DNA of 64,000 nucleotides from Pegea sp. RAD2-039. Its lineage: Eukaryota; Chordata; Thaliacea; Salpida; Salpidae. Under the pieces are notes generated by a model that saw only the letters and a program-made list of their open reading frames with translations, ran no database searches and was not told the origin of the DNA. Of this stretch, positions 45,692 to 56,282 are shown in pieces (positions within the stretch are counted from its first letter, which is position 1; every line of letters begins with the position of its first letter). Made by a program: the position numbers and the translations under genes. Location of the stretch: contig JAQGEQ010000104.1 in NCBI GenBank assembly GCA_034620365.1, positions 1 through 64,000 on the forward strand, read 5' to 3'.

Positions 45692-45823
45692 AATTTACTG
45701 ACACCACAAACATAAGATTGAATAAAGATATTATATAACCGCATAGAATACGGGGAAATAGTGTGTTAGTATCAATTAATTGATGCGTAGTATTTAAATT
45801 TGGACAGTGCACTTTTGCATCTT
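45692..45823 (+). ncRNA. Sm-RNA-like unit, family B (B10)
   Basis: CTGACACCACAAACATAAGA (CACAAAC 45,705-45,711), TATATAA 45,732-45,738, body palindrome ATCAATTAATTGAT (45,771-45,784), AATTTGGA 45,797-45,804, terminal CAGTGCACTTTTGCATCT with mismatches. Inverted duplicate of B4. Confidence 0.45.
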
Positions 45824-45983
45824 GATATCAAATAAATTTTACATAGACAAAATAAGGTTTCGTGTTCTTTTGAGATTTCTTGACATTTATAGGCTCCTTG
45901 TACAAGCGTAATTTAAATTTTTTAATATTATTTTTTTCATTTAAAACAACAATTTTTTAGAAAAAGAGTTTTTTTTGTACAAA

Positions 45984-46132
45984 ATTCATCAATACCACAA
46001 ACGAAAATTGTTTTTCAATTCTTGCAGAAACATCAAGATTTTGCGTTTTCAGAAAAAAAAGAAAATTGTATTAATATGAAGTGATGAACAGGTTTTAACA
46101 ATTTGGATAATTTTCTAAATTTACAATTATCA
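45984..46132 (+). ncRNA. Sm-RNA-like unit, family G (G2)
   Basis: CATCAATACCACAAACGAAA (CACAAAC 45,996-46,002), AATTTGGA 46,100-46,107, stem GATAATT...AATTATC (7 bp, 12-nt loop; 46,106-46,131). Lies 290 nt downstream of B10's core, as G1 follows B4. Confidence 0.4.
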
Positions 46133-46818
46133 CTTGAAGGCTTTACACATTAAAACTAACGATAACTAAGATATTGTAATAATATTTATACAAATCATAA
46201 TAAAATTATACAGTTATACATGAGCTGTACCAACTCCTATGTTTGTAGTTTCATCAAAGATTACTCATGCTTTATTAAATTGATATTGTAATTAAAAATA
46301 TAATTATTATAAAGATTATAATTTTTGTTTTAATTGAATATCTAACTATTCACATAATAATTATTTTTATTTCTTTAATTTAAAATAAATTTTTTTTTCA
46401 TTAAATTAAGAAAAGTCAATTAAATTAACAAGATATTAATTAACAGTTATAAGATGAAATAGCTTTATTACATCAAATTCTGAAGTAGTTAAAGTTTATC
46501 TGAAGAAAATCAAAATTTCTAACTTATGTTTAATGGTATAAATTTTAAATAAAAAATCAATCTTTTTAGGATTAAATGCAGAAGTAATTTAAAAATCATA
46601 GAAAATTATAGATAATGTATATAATTCTCTATGATTTCAGAATAAATTCATCACGTCTATTCTATTTTTTTCTATCATGAGATTAAATATCAAACAAAAT
46701 TGGTTTGCTTTTACAGTTTTAAAAATTTATATTTTATACAGTTTAGAATAAATTTAATTTTTTTTGTTTGACTCATTACAAAAATCTAAAATTTTTAATT
46801 TTTTTGTTTTGACTGCTT

Positions 46819-46832
46819 GCGCCATCTAGCGG
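46819..46832 (+). other. Recurrent GC-rich motif GCGCCATCTAGCGG
   Basis: The clearest copy, with the flank ATAGATTAAGTTTGCTACAA conserved at 33,177 (inverted) and 61,119. Its inverse CCGCTAGATGGCGC resembles a CTCF-type consensus. Confidence 0.5.
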
Positions 46833-47104
46833 ATAGATTAAGTTTGCTACAATAATAAATACCTGAAACTTAAATAATCTTTTGTTGTCAATTACCTTAA
46901 ACTAACTTGAGGAATAAAAATAGACCTGTTTTTTAGCAAATAATCTTCAAAAAATAGGTTAAGCACCAGAAAGTTTCATAATCTGAAATTAAGAAAATGT
47001 AGTTGAGTAAATATTTTACAAAGGAGTCGTTTTCAGTAGATGTAAAAGATATTTCGCAACGCGAACAATTAGGATAAATCTAATATAAACAATATTATAA
47101 TATA

Positions 47105-49195
47105 TTTGTACAAATAGTATTAGTTGGTTAAGTTTATTTAATATTTATGTCAGAAAAAGTGTTCTATACAATTTTCATGAAGCTTTTATTATTTGGTTAC
47201 TTTCTACAAAATTAACTATTTATTATGAGAAACTTAAGGCCAAGGACTTTATTTTTGAGGGTATCTTTTGTTTTAATATAGTTTTTTAATTTTTCTAGTC
47301 TAATTAATTTAAAGATGAACAATAATATTTGATTCTTTTTAATAAATTATAAAATATTCACAAATCATAAGTTTTAGAATTATATTTTTCAAAATTTAAT
47401 TTTAAATGTTTCTTATTTTACTTTGTATATAATTATTATTATTTAAATATATTACATTTAGTTTGCAGCTAACACTTCAAAAAAAGAACATTCATCTAAG
47501 AAGTTGAAAAAAGCTAAAAAAGAAAAATTCTCAGAATCTAATTCAGGCAAACTTTCTGAAAAAACAAAAAACATAAATAAAAAGTAAAAATTGAGAATAT
47601 ATTATAAATAATTAATATATTCTAGATTATAAATGATGGATCTACCATTGTTCCTTTTTATAAAATAAAATCATATTTACAAAACTTGTTACAGATCTCT
47701 AAAATCTGTCCTTGATGAAGCTGAGTTTATAGTTTATGAGCCAGGTGAAAATGGGAGAGTTTTTCCTGAAAATCTTTCAGTTAAGCAGATTGAATCTATG
47801 GTTGGGGATAAGAATACAATCACTGATATGCTATTTTCTTGGTTTGTTATTGTTTTTATAGATTTTGAATTTAATTTTTTTACATAATCTTCAGCAATGA
47901 ATCAAATGGTTTGTATATAGTTCCAATCAAAGAAGCAAAGTTGTTTTTTCCTGATTTAGTCATCAAATATTATGAAGAAAGACTTTGTTTTGGTTAGAGC
48001 TTTTGATTGTAACTTTTATTGTTTAACATCAAAATGGAATTTTTTTCTTAAAATTGTGAATAAATAAGTTTTTTTTATTGAAAATTGTATATATTTAAAA
48101 ATAAATTTTCTAATCATTTCAATTTTAGTAAAGAAAAGTTTATACAAATATTTATTTTTTAGAAATTTTGAGAAATATTTACATAATATTATTAATATTA
48201 TTCATTAACAAGCTTAAAAGTTTGTTTATAGCTTAAGTAGTCGAATCTAATGAATATTTTAGATTAGATAAACATGAACTAAAAAATATAATTCATATTA
48301 AGAAAATAAACTTTTGTGTAAATGAGGAATAAAAAGTCTTTTCAAATTGTTTAATTTGGAAATAAAACAGAAGCTATAAATAGGAAGAATTCGTAGTCAG
48401 CTTTGGAGATTTTTTTCATATGCTGCGGTAGGACCTAAAAAAAACTTTTTCAATTGGAATATGCATAACTAATGGATAAAGAAATATTAAAGACATGTTT
48501 AAGAAGTAGTACTGTGAAATAGATGAAAAACTTAACCAGATAGGAAATATTTTGTTCAAGTATATAAGTAATTATGTGGTTAATATTATAAAGACATAAA
48601 TGCCCTATTTAGTAGCAACAAAATCAGGTTATAATGGAGTAAAATTACATAATAAAAGATGCAGAAATAATGAGGTAACAAAAAGAAGTATAAAATTCAT
48701 TTTTATTATTATTTTTACATACATTAGTTAACTGATGCTTTAATTATATTTATTTCTTTATTTATTGCAGTAAATGCAAAGGGGATGCCTAAAAAGACCA
48801 CCTCTCGTTAAACTACATTCTCAAAATTAACATTTTAATACAAGATTTGTAGATACAAAACTCCTAATTTGAAGATGGAGTTGGAGCCGGAGTAGGCTGT
48901 TCATTATTGTATTCAGTGTCATTCTGGTAGCTTCTGCAATGCTAGATTAGAGCAATTTATTTTTGATTAGAAATTCGAAAACTTGTTTCGAAACATTTTG
49001 CTAATATTTTTATAATCTCTCTCATAATACAACAATTCAGTAATTTTTCTTCTTAGAAAATATCATACAAGATTTCGTTTGATTCTGGTAAATACCATCG
49101 TTTACTTTTTGCGTTTTCATTAACTTCTAATGATTCTCATAATATATTTAGATAAAAATTATTTGTTAGGAAAGCACTCATTTTTTGTTGCTTTT
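47105..49195. repeat. Segmental duplication, copy 2 (partner 3,347-5,440)
   Basis: Same content and order as copy 1: HP1-like 3' exons, 3' flank, LINE tail relic (about 48,765-48,830). Its left edge abuts the composite-repeat mosaic; its right edge near 49,195-49,265 abuts the block also seen after family-D units. Confidence 0.85.
47230..47997 (+). CDS. HP1-like protein, hinge plus chromoshadow domain (3' exons, copy 2)
   Basis: Exons 47,230-47,260, 47,469-47,583, 47,695-47,841 and 47,895-47,997 (TAG), same lengths and splice phases as copy 1. All splice sites and the frame are intact. The coding differences I count after the first exon are two silent changes and replacements Lys to Asn in the hinge, Ser to Gly and Thr to Lys in the chromoshadow region, and Lys to Asn at the start of the last exon, without indels. 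The introns differ more, including indels. No chromodomain is visible upstream, where the DNA is repeat mosaic, so copy 2 probably lacks its own 5' half. It could be a retained chromoshadow-only gene, a 3' exon donor to something upstream, or a young pseudogene. Confidence 0.7.
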
Positions 49196-49264
49196 TAATG
49201 CTAGATTAGACCAGTTATTCTTTGATTAGAAATTCGAAAACTTGTTTCGAAACATTTTGCTAAT

Positions 49265-51005
49265 TTTTTATAATGACACTGTTGTCTTCACAGTAAACAA
49301 ATATGTAGAATGATTCATTTACATATACTTTTTTTCAGTTTTCGTTGTGTTGATGTCATTATAATATTTTAAAGAAGTACGTAATCTTATTTTCTTCACT
49401 TAACGCTAACATGACGAAATTTATGATACAAAATCCATTTATACAAATTTTGTTAAAAATAAATTCAATTTTTTCTTTGAAAAGTTTAGTTTTAGGCGAT
49501 AAATTACAAAATCAAGAAAACACAAAACAGTTAAAATCTATTTTTCTGTCAATCCTGTCTTATTACTTTTAGTACTTATAGTACAAACTTATTTTATTAT
49601 TTGAAATTATTGTTTACAATTTACAATATATCAGATGCACAAGATCTTTTGTATAGAATTTCATTAAAAAATTTTATTTTTTTCACATGAGACTGTGATG
49701 ATCTTTCAGGCATAAAACTATTTGAAAAAAATTATTTATAAAAAAGAGAATATATGATACTATTTTTTATATTTTCAATTTTTTAATTATAATATAGTTA
49801 TGGTTGTTATTTGATAGTACATTCTGTAATTGTTATTATACTTTTTATGTGATTGCAGCTATTTAAAACAATAAAAATGTTGATGGTTATGCATTAGTAT
49901 TCACATTTAAACACTGATATAATATGAATATTTTTATATTATTTAATAATTATATAAGACAACTTCATTTATATAAAACAAGAAAACTAAAGTTTATTGT
50001 ATTTCCAAATTTGTGCTTTGCTTATATATTTCTAAAAATAATTTGGTGAAGATTTATAAAAAATATTTTACATTTTTTTAGTTAAACAATTTTACTGAGA
50101 AATAAATCAGAATAAAATTAAAAAATTAACGAAATGATTTATTTTATAAATAAAAATAATCAAAATTTAATCAAGAAACAAAATTTCCTTTTAACGTCAA
50201 CCAGTGATTTATTTGTTTTTGAAATTTCTTTTATTTTTATGTTGATTAATAGTTGTGAAATTATTTGAAATTAGATGACAATTAAATAACAAATTAAGCT
50301 ATCATAAAATAACTGTTTAAAATGGATTTAAATTTAAGAGGAAAATGAAACAATTCAGAACTAGTTACTATTACAAGTATTTAAAACTACTTGAATATTT
50401 AGTTTATCATAATCATACAAGAAGTAAAATTTAAGCTTAAGTTTGTATCTATTTATTTCTGTTTTCCATTTTAATAATTGCTTTATTTATTATCCTTAAA
50501 GAATAATTGTGTTTGTTCTTTTGTATTAACTTTGAATTAAAAATTAAAATTGAAAACAAAAAATTGAATAAATTTAATTTAGTTAATTTGAAATCAATCT
50601 CTTAATTTTCTAGTCAAATCATTCAATCTACAAACATTTTTCGATTATTTAGTATTTAAAAAATCAAAATTTAATATTAATTTTGTAATAATTTTTAATG
50701 AACAATCAAAATAATTTCAATGAATTTGTTAGAAATTTTTATGCACGAATAGGTAATGTTTGATTTGTATCAAGATTTAATGTGTACCCATTTAAAAAAA
50801 AATTAGTATTTTTGTTACACTTTAAAACACTAGAAAAAAGTAATAATGTTATAAAGTTAATACAGATGTACGGAAAGAACTGTTGAATGAGTGAAGTTGG
50901 TATAAAAAAATGTTTTCCTTGAAATTTATGTAAGAAATCCAAATAATCATATTGTTACATTTTGTTGAATCTGAACTTTATAAAAAATGATTGCATTCTA
51001 CTTGT
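49265..51005. other. AT-rich stretch; left part shared with 53.2-53.4 kb
   Basis: 49,265-49,420 (AATGACACTG, AAATATGTAGAATGATTCAT, TTGATGTCAT at 49,350) matches the flanks following units D2 and D4. The rest shows nothing; a 67-codon minus frame at 50,739-50,942 is taken as chance. Confidence 0.4.
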
Positions 51006-51011
51006 TGATAT

Positions 51012-51128
51012 CAACTGATTCCGTCAGTTTCAAAAATAAAATGATAGCTAGCAAGCTCATTAGTTTAAATCAACAATGTTACTTTATATAACCAACTACT
51101 CATCTTGTGCTTGTGGGTTGAACAATTT
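51012..51128 (-). ncRNA. Sm-RNA-like unit, family D (D1)
   Basis: Minus strand: TTCAACCCACAAGCACAAGA (CACAAGC 51,109-51,115), TATATAA (51,084-51,090), ATTTTTGA (51,030-51,037) after 78 nt, hairpin AACTGACGGAATCAGTT (51,013-51,029; 6-bp stem). The loop differs from D2-D4 while the stem is identical. Confidence 0.5.
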
Positions 51129-51403
51129 TTAAGCATTTATTTTCAATTACGTCGAGTTTTCTGTCATTCACATAAAATTAATTAATTTTACTAGATTTTC
51201 AAAAAAATTTAATGTACTTCTAATAATTAAAATAAAATTTCTTATTACTTTGATTGATACGAAAGAGAGCCATTATATAAAAATTTCTTAACATTTCATT
51301 TCAAATTTAAGTATTTATGTATCTCATTTCTCACTAAATTCTATTCTAGGAAAATAAGTTTTGTTCTAATGTTATAGAATAGATGTTGCAGTTAAAACTG
51401 TTT

Positions 51404-51434
51404 TGAACATTTAGTGTTTGTAATGTTCAAACAC
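51404..51434. repeat. Overlapping alternative hairpins
   Basis: GAACATTTAGTGTTTGTAAT plus GTTC and GTGTTTGTAATGTTCAAACA plus C each give a perfect 7-bp stem, and they overlap, so only one can form. A core-like TACAAAC is inside on the minus strand. No Sm-like unit is attached. Confidence 0.4.
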
Positions 51435-51779
51435 TGTTCAAAAAAAATGCAGCAAAAATACTGATTTGAATTTACTTGGCAAACGATAGAAGATTAATAT
51501 TAAAGATTTTAAATTTGCTAATTAAAGTAGTTTCTTAAGTTATAAAAAGCTATGTGAAGTTATTTATTTATCTGTCAGACTTACAGTAAATCATAACAAA
51601 TCTACCTTTAAATAAAATTTAGAGAATTTGTAAATGACATTCATACATAGCCTACCATAAACGGATCTTATTTGGAAGCAATATCATTTAATAAAAGAAA
51701 TTTTTTTAGTTTATCATTCTTGCGTTCGAAACTTTTAATTTTTCATTAGAATTAGTTTGAGTTTACTTAAAATTCTCGA

Positions 51780-52270
51780 TATATATTAACTGTTTGTGTT
51801 TACAAAAGATTTGTAAAATTTTAAAAACTTATTACTAAAATAAGAATAATAAAATAAATAAATCTAGTGCTAATAATAAATACAATTCAAATATTAATTG
51901 AATAATATTCCAACTGCTAGAAAGAAACAGTTGAATTTGAAAACAAATTTTTGCCAGAGAAAATACCATGTTGAAAAATTTTCAACACTCCAAATTGTAA
52001 ATGCCTTACGGCGGTATCTTTGGTGTAAAAGGTCGTACAGAATAAGTATTCTAATCATGACTTCTTACTCTAATCTTCGTGGGTTGTAGAGTTTTCACAG
52101 ACAACCTGTTTTGAATTTATTAAAATCTAAATTTATTTTCGTATTTAATCAAAAGTGTTAACCTACGAAAAATTTTAACTAAGACATAAATTTGTTGAAA
52201 CATTTTTTTTCGACAGTTAATCTCTGTGATTAAACAATTTTATTTTTTTGATTTAAACTTCCATAAAAAT
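51780..52270. repeat. Direct duplication (partner 55,745-56,265)
   Basis: Collinear runs (TATATTAACTGTTTGTGT, TCTAGTGCTAATAATAA, the whole E unit, TTCGTATTTAATCAAAAGTG) place E1 and E2 in equivalent contexts about 4 kb apart. Confidence 0.75.
51968..52092 (-). ncRNA. Sm-RNA-like unit, family E (E1)
   Basis: Minus strand: CTACAACCCACGAAGATTAG (core CACGAAG 52,075-52,081); the body CTGTACGACCTTTTACACCA then AAGATACC leads to the mini-hairpin GCCGTAAGGC (52,003-52,012; GTAA loop, GNRA type), ATTTAC, AATTTGGAG (51,988-51,996), and the hairpin TGTTGAAAATTTTTCAACA (51,969-51,987; 7-bp stem). Core-to-Sm 85 nt. In this family the body is conserved and clearly richer in G+C than its surroundings. Confidence 0.55.
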
Positions 52271-53011
52271 ATGAACTAATAAACAATATAAAATGCAGCA
52301 GAAAATAGACTGCTTAACAAAAATGTTCTAATAAAATTGTTATCCAGCTATTAAATAAGTGTAATTTTATAGTAAAACTAATTATAAAGATAATTAAAAC
52401 AATTTCAAATATCGTTTTTGTATTCTATCAAACAATTTTATTAAATTTAATAATATAAATTTAAATATTCCTAATCAAAAATAATTTTATTAACTTGTTT
52501 ATGATAAAGTTAAAAAGAAAAGTTATAAAAATAAATTAAAATCAGAGTAAAAATATTCTATTGGTTATGGTACATTAATATTTAGTTAAAGATTTATCTA
52601 AATCTGTAAGCATTTTATAGTTTTTAATTTTATCACTTTAAATATTAAATAAATATTTATTAAAATAAATTTATTAAGAATTGAAATCAGTTAAGTTTCA
52701 AGATTTTAAAAATGCTTTGAAAAATAAACTTAAGATGTTATATTATGAATATTTAACAAAAGTGAAAAGATCAATCAGTTAAAAATCACTGATTCAAAAC
52801 TATTGAACTTTTGAAACGATTAAAAACTTACATTCAGAAACATAAAACTATTTTTGAAACAAAAATAAAATAAATCTGAAAAAAACAAAAGAAATACTAA
52901 AACATAAATCCATGAAACATTATATTTACTTTCAAAGCATCAAGTTTGAGTGAAAAAGGTTTTAAACATATTTATAATTTAACATTTGCGTTTAAAGCAT
53001 AAAGAAACTAT

Positions 53012-53141
53012 TTGAAATGAACTCACAAACACAAGGCAAACACGTTGTTATATAAAGTATCTAATTTATTACGATCCTATCAGTCTATCAACAAAATAGA
53101 TAATGGTCAGAGAGAATTTTGAAAACTGATACTGTCAGTTG
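53012..53141 (+). ncRNA. Sm-RNA-like unit, family D (D2)
   Basis: TGAACTCACAAACACAAGGC (CACAAAC 53,024-53,030), TATATAA 53,049-53,055, body stem TCTATCAACAAAATAGA (53,084-53,100), GAATTTTGA 53,114-53,122 after 91 nt, hairpin AACTGATACTGTCAGTT 53,124-53,140 (6-bp stem). Confidence 0.5.
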
Positions 53142-53429
53142 CATTTAACAAAAAAATTTATTGTATTCAATGATATAAAAGAATGCGGTGAGCTTGTTCC
53201 TTTCTTTCATAGGTTGTATCATTCTTTTGTTACGTAAATTCTAAATGACACTGTCTTCAGTCAACAAATATGTAGAATGATTCATTTAAAAATTTCCACT
53301 TTTTTTCTGATTTCGTCGTGTTGATGTCATCATACTACTGTAAAGAAGTACTTAATCTTATTTGACTTAGCAAAAATTTTTATGAAAACAAGTCTTAAAG
53401 CTTTAAGCAAAGGGAATTGCTTCTGTGAA

Positions 53430-53695
53430 AATTATAATGGTATAAACAAGTTTCTATCAGGTCTTGACTGGTTTTCGGTTTTCAACTCTTCGAAGATATC
53501 GATACTATTTAGTCAAGGTTTATTATCATTTACAGAGCTAATCAAAAATTTCATATTTTTTTATAAAGTCAACAAAAAACTGCATTTGCCCAAATATTTG
53601 AAGAATAAACGACAATTAAAAAGTCTCCTATACAAACAAACTAAAGTAGACCCTTTCACCAAATCTCTCTACAAACATATAACTTATGAATTTTG
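53430..53695 (+). mobile_element. LINE ORF2 fragment (endonuclease-RT linker)
   Basis: Plus strand: one frame reads FLSGLDWFSVFNSS, then KVNKKLHLPKYLKN, LLYKQTKVDPFTKSLYK, which align with FLSGVDWISVFNST, RVNKKPHLPRYLKN and LLYKQTKADPSIKSLYK of the large LINE. No catalytic motif is included. It interrupts the flank of unit D2. Confidence 0.8.
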
Positions 53696-54044
53696 TTATT
53701 TTGCAGGAATCAATAGCCTGTTTGTAAATTTTGAGTTTTCTTAGTAAGTAATACGTGTTTATTTGCAACCGGAACAACGCCCCCTTCCTGCTAGGCAGGT
53801 ATCATAGCTGCTTGGCAAAACTAATAGACCATTGAATATAGACATTAAAGTATAATTAAATACTTTCAATAGAAAACAAAACTACTGTTCTTAAATATAG
53901 AAAATAATTACTTCAGCAAACAACTTGATAAGTAATTTAAAAACAGCAATAAACAAAGATAAAAATTCACTTGTAAAAATCATTTCTATGAGATCAAAAA
54001 AACTAACCTTAATTTGTTTTCGTCTATAGAAAACAAAGAAATGT

Positions 54045-54180
54045 TCAACTGTTTTAGTACAAATTAGACAAGTGATTAATATATTACTAATGATATAATT
54101 CAAATTCTGATTTTAAAATTTTATTAAATCATTAAAAAAAAAAGATAACATGAAAATTTGGAAACTGATATTGTCAGTTG
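54045..54180 (+). ncRNA. Sm-RNA-like unit, family D (D3), worn promoter
   Basis: AATTTGGA (54,155-54,162) and hairpin AACTGATATTGTCAGTT (54,163-54,179) are perfect. The expected upstream element is only TTTTAGTACAAATTAGACAA with AATATATTA behind it. Confidence 0.4.
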
Positions 54181-54369
54181 CGTTTAATCCTAAAACTATC
54201 TTTTATTTAATAGAACGTACCAATGTCATAAAACTTTTTCTAAAATTTTTCATTAAATTTGTTTAATTCTAAAAGACAATATCAAAAGTAAACAAGCATC
54301 TATAATCTTAATCTTCATTGAATCATTTGCAAATTCTAAATTTTTGTGCTTTTGTTATGTTGATGTCAT

Positions 54370-55160
54370 TATCTTTATTTAGAAAAACAACTAATTTATA
54401 TAATATCATAATATATTATGAATATTGTATTAACACTGATGAACTACAAACTGCTTGCAATCTTTAGTAACAACAATTTATGTTATCCGAATTTATTGGC
54501 TTCATTATTCAGTTGGTTATCACTTTTAAGTGAGGCTGGTATAAATAAATCATAACTAACATACTTCTTTTTCATAAATCTAATGGTTTGTTGTGTAATT
54601 GTCGTCATTTTACTTTTGTTAAATATCTGAAGTTAGTCTTAATAAGCTAATGCTACTATATATCAATGATATAAATTATTCTTCACTTATAGATGTTAGT
54701 AAAGATATTATTAAACTCTCTTGATTTAATATTTAATCCAACATTCTTGATTTGGTTCTCAGTAAAGCTGACACGGTATAAACGATTTCATGTATAAATC
54801 AAAAAGACATGTTGATCTATAAGAGGCTGATGACATCATCTTTATGAATTAAACTTATAGTAATCAATAACAAATTTAGCTCAGCATAAGATTTAGAAGA
54901 TTTGAAGTCATTTCATTTGCGTATTTGTAGTTGGCCTCCATAGATAATTTGCCAAAAGCAGATCTTATTTTGAAGCAAGATCAAGATTAAATGTAGTTTA
55001 AATAAAGTAAATCGTTTCAAGAAGTTTGTTTTTACACTTTTCAAAGTTCTAATTTAAATATATAAAGTAAAAAATTAATTTCAAACAAGAAATAATCTTT
55101 TATTAAGATGTCTTTCAGATGTTTATAGCTTAACACTTGTGGGAAAAGCATTATTAAAAT
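54370..55160. other. AT-rich stretch, nothing recognised
   Basis: Short runs are shared with 52,900-53,000 just before the D4 unit; no coding signal. Confidence 0.4.
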
Positions 55161-55162
55161 GT

Positions 55163-55293
55163 TTTAAATGAGCTCACAAACACAAAGAAAGTAAGTTGTC
55201 ATATAATGCATTCAATTTTATACCAGATTAACAAACTGCTTCTTGTATAGCTTTAAATATTTGTTTAAAATTGAAAACTGATACTGTCAGTTG
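55163..55293 (+). ncRNA. Sm-RNA-like unit, family D (D4)
   Basis: TGAGCTCACAAACACAAAGA (CACAAAC 55,175-55,181), CATATAAT 55,200-55,207, possible body stem TATAC...GTATA, AAAATTGAA (55,267-55,275) and hairpin AACTGATACTGTCAGTT (55,276-55,292). The Sm-like string is shorter in T than usual. Confidence 0.45.
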
Positions 55294-55937
55294 CATTTAA
55301 CGAAAAGATCACCGATATATAACGATATGAAGAATGCTCTGGACTTGTATATTTCTTTCATATTTTGTGTCTTTCTTTTGCTTGTTAAACTCTGAATGAT
55401 TCTGTCGTAAGTAAGCAAATATGTAGATTGAGATTTTAAATATTTACAAATTGTTTCTTTTTTCGTTGTATTGATGCCATCATGCTACTAGTAGTATAAA
55501 GAAGTAATCCTTTTTGTTTTCACTTAACGCTACCATAATAACTTTTATGATATACAAAGCTTTTTCCAAAAGTCTTGTCAAAAATAAAGTTATTTGTTTT
55601 TATTTGAACGTCGACATTTTAATCATAAATATTTTAGTCTCATTTAAGATTTTAAATAATGTAGTATTCAAGCATTTGAGATTTTTACTTTTTTTAACAG
55701 AATTAGTTTACTTAAATGTTTTAATAGATTTAGATTGAATTTACAAAACTTTTTCGATCTATATTAACTGTTTGTGTATAAAAAAGAAATGTAAAATTTT
55801 AAAAACGTGTTACTGCAAATAAAATTAATGAATCTAGTGCTAATAATAATTACAATTCAAACAATAACTGAATATTATTTCAACTGTTATACGGTAGCAG
55901 TTGCTTTTCATAACAATTTTTTGTTAATGTAAACTGC

Positions 55938-56063
55938 ATGTTGAAAAATGTTCAACACTCCAAATTGTAAATGCCTTTCGGCGGTATTTCTGGTGTGGAA
56001 GGTCGAACAGAATCATCATAATAATCATAAATATTTACTCTAATGTTTGTGGGTTGTAAACAT
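55938..56063 (-). ncRNA. Sm-RNA-like unit, family E (E2)
   Basis: Minus strand: TTACAACCCACAAACATTAG (CACAAAC 56,045-56,051), TATTTAT box, body CTGTTCGACCTTCCACACCA then GAAATACC, mini-hairpin GCCGAAAGGC (55,973-55,982; GAAA tetraloop), AATTTGGAG (55,958-55,966), hairpin TGTTGAACATTTTTCAACA (55,939-55,957; 7-bp stem). Core-to-Sm 85 nt. Compared with E1, the tetraloop changes GTAA to GAAA (both GNRA) and the terminal loop changes while both stems stay intact. Confidence 0.55.
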
Positions 56064-56282
56064 TTCGCAAACAACTTGTTTTGATTTCGTTAAAATCTAA
56101 ACTTATTTTCGTATTTAATCAAAAGTGTTATCGTAAGAAGAATTTAAACTAAAAAATAAATTTGTTGAAACATATTTTTTCAACAGTTATTTTCTGTGAT
56201 TAAACTATTTTGTTTTTGTTGATTTAAACTTACATTAAAATATGAACTAAACGACAAAAAACGCAGAAAAAAAATGGATTTG

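Larger units (their letters stand above)
44230..46130 (+). repeat. Composite block A9-B-G, third copy
   Basis: Contains A9c, worn GC-rich motif (45,313-45,335), B10 and G2 in the order seen at 35.8-37.2 kb. The left part is a direct match to 34,900-35,500 and 60,380-60,960. Confidence 0.75.

Noticed and set aside
35232-46130. CRISPR-like array
   Set aside because: Units are hundreds of bases long, irregularly spaced and on both strands, in animal DNA.
50739-50942. 67-codon minus frame
   Set aside because: F/L/I-rich chance frame; no homologue recognised.
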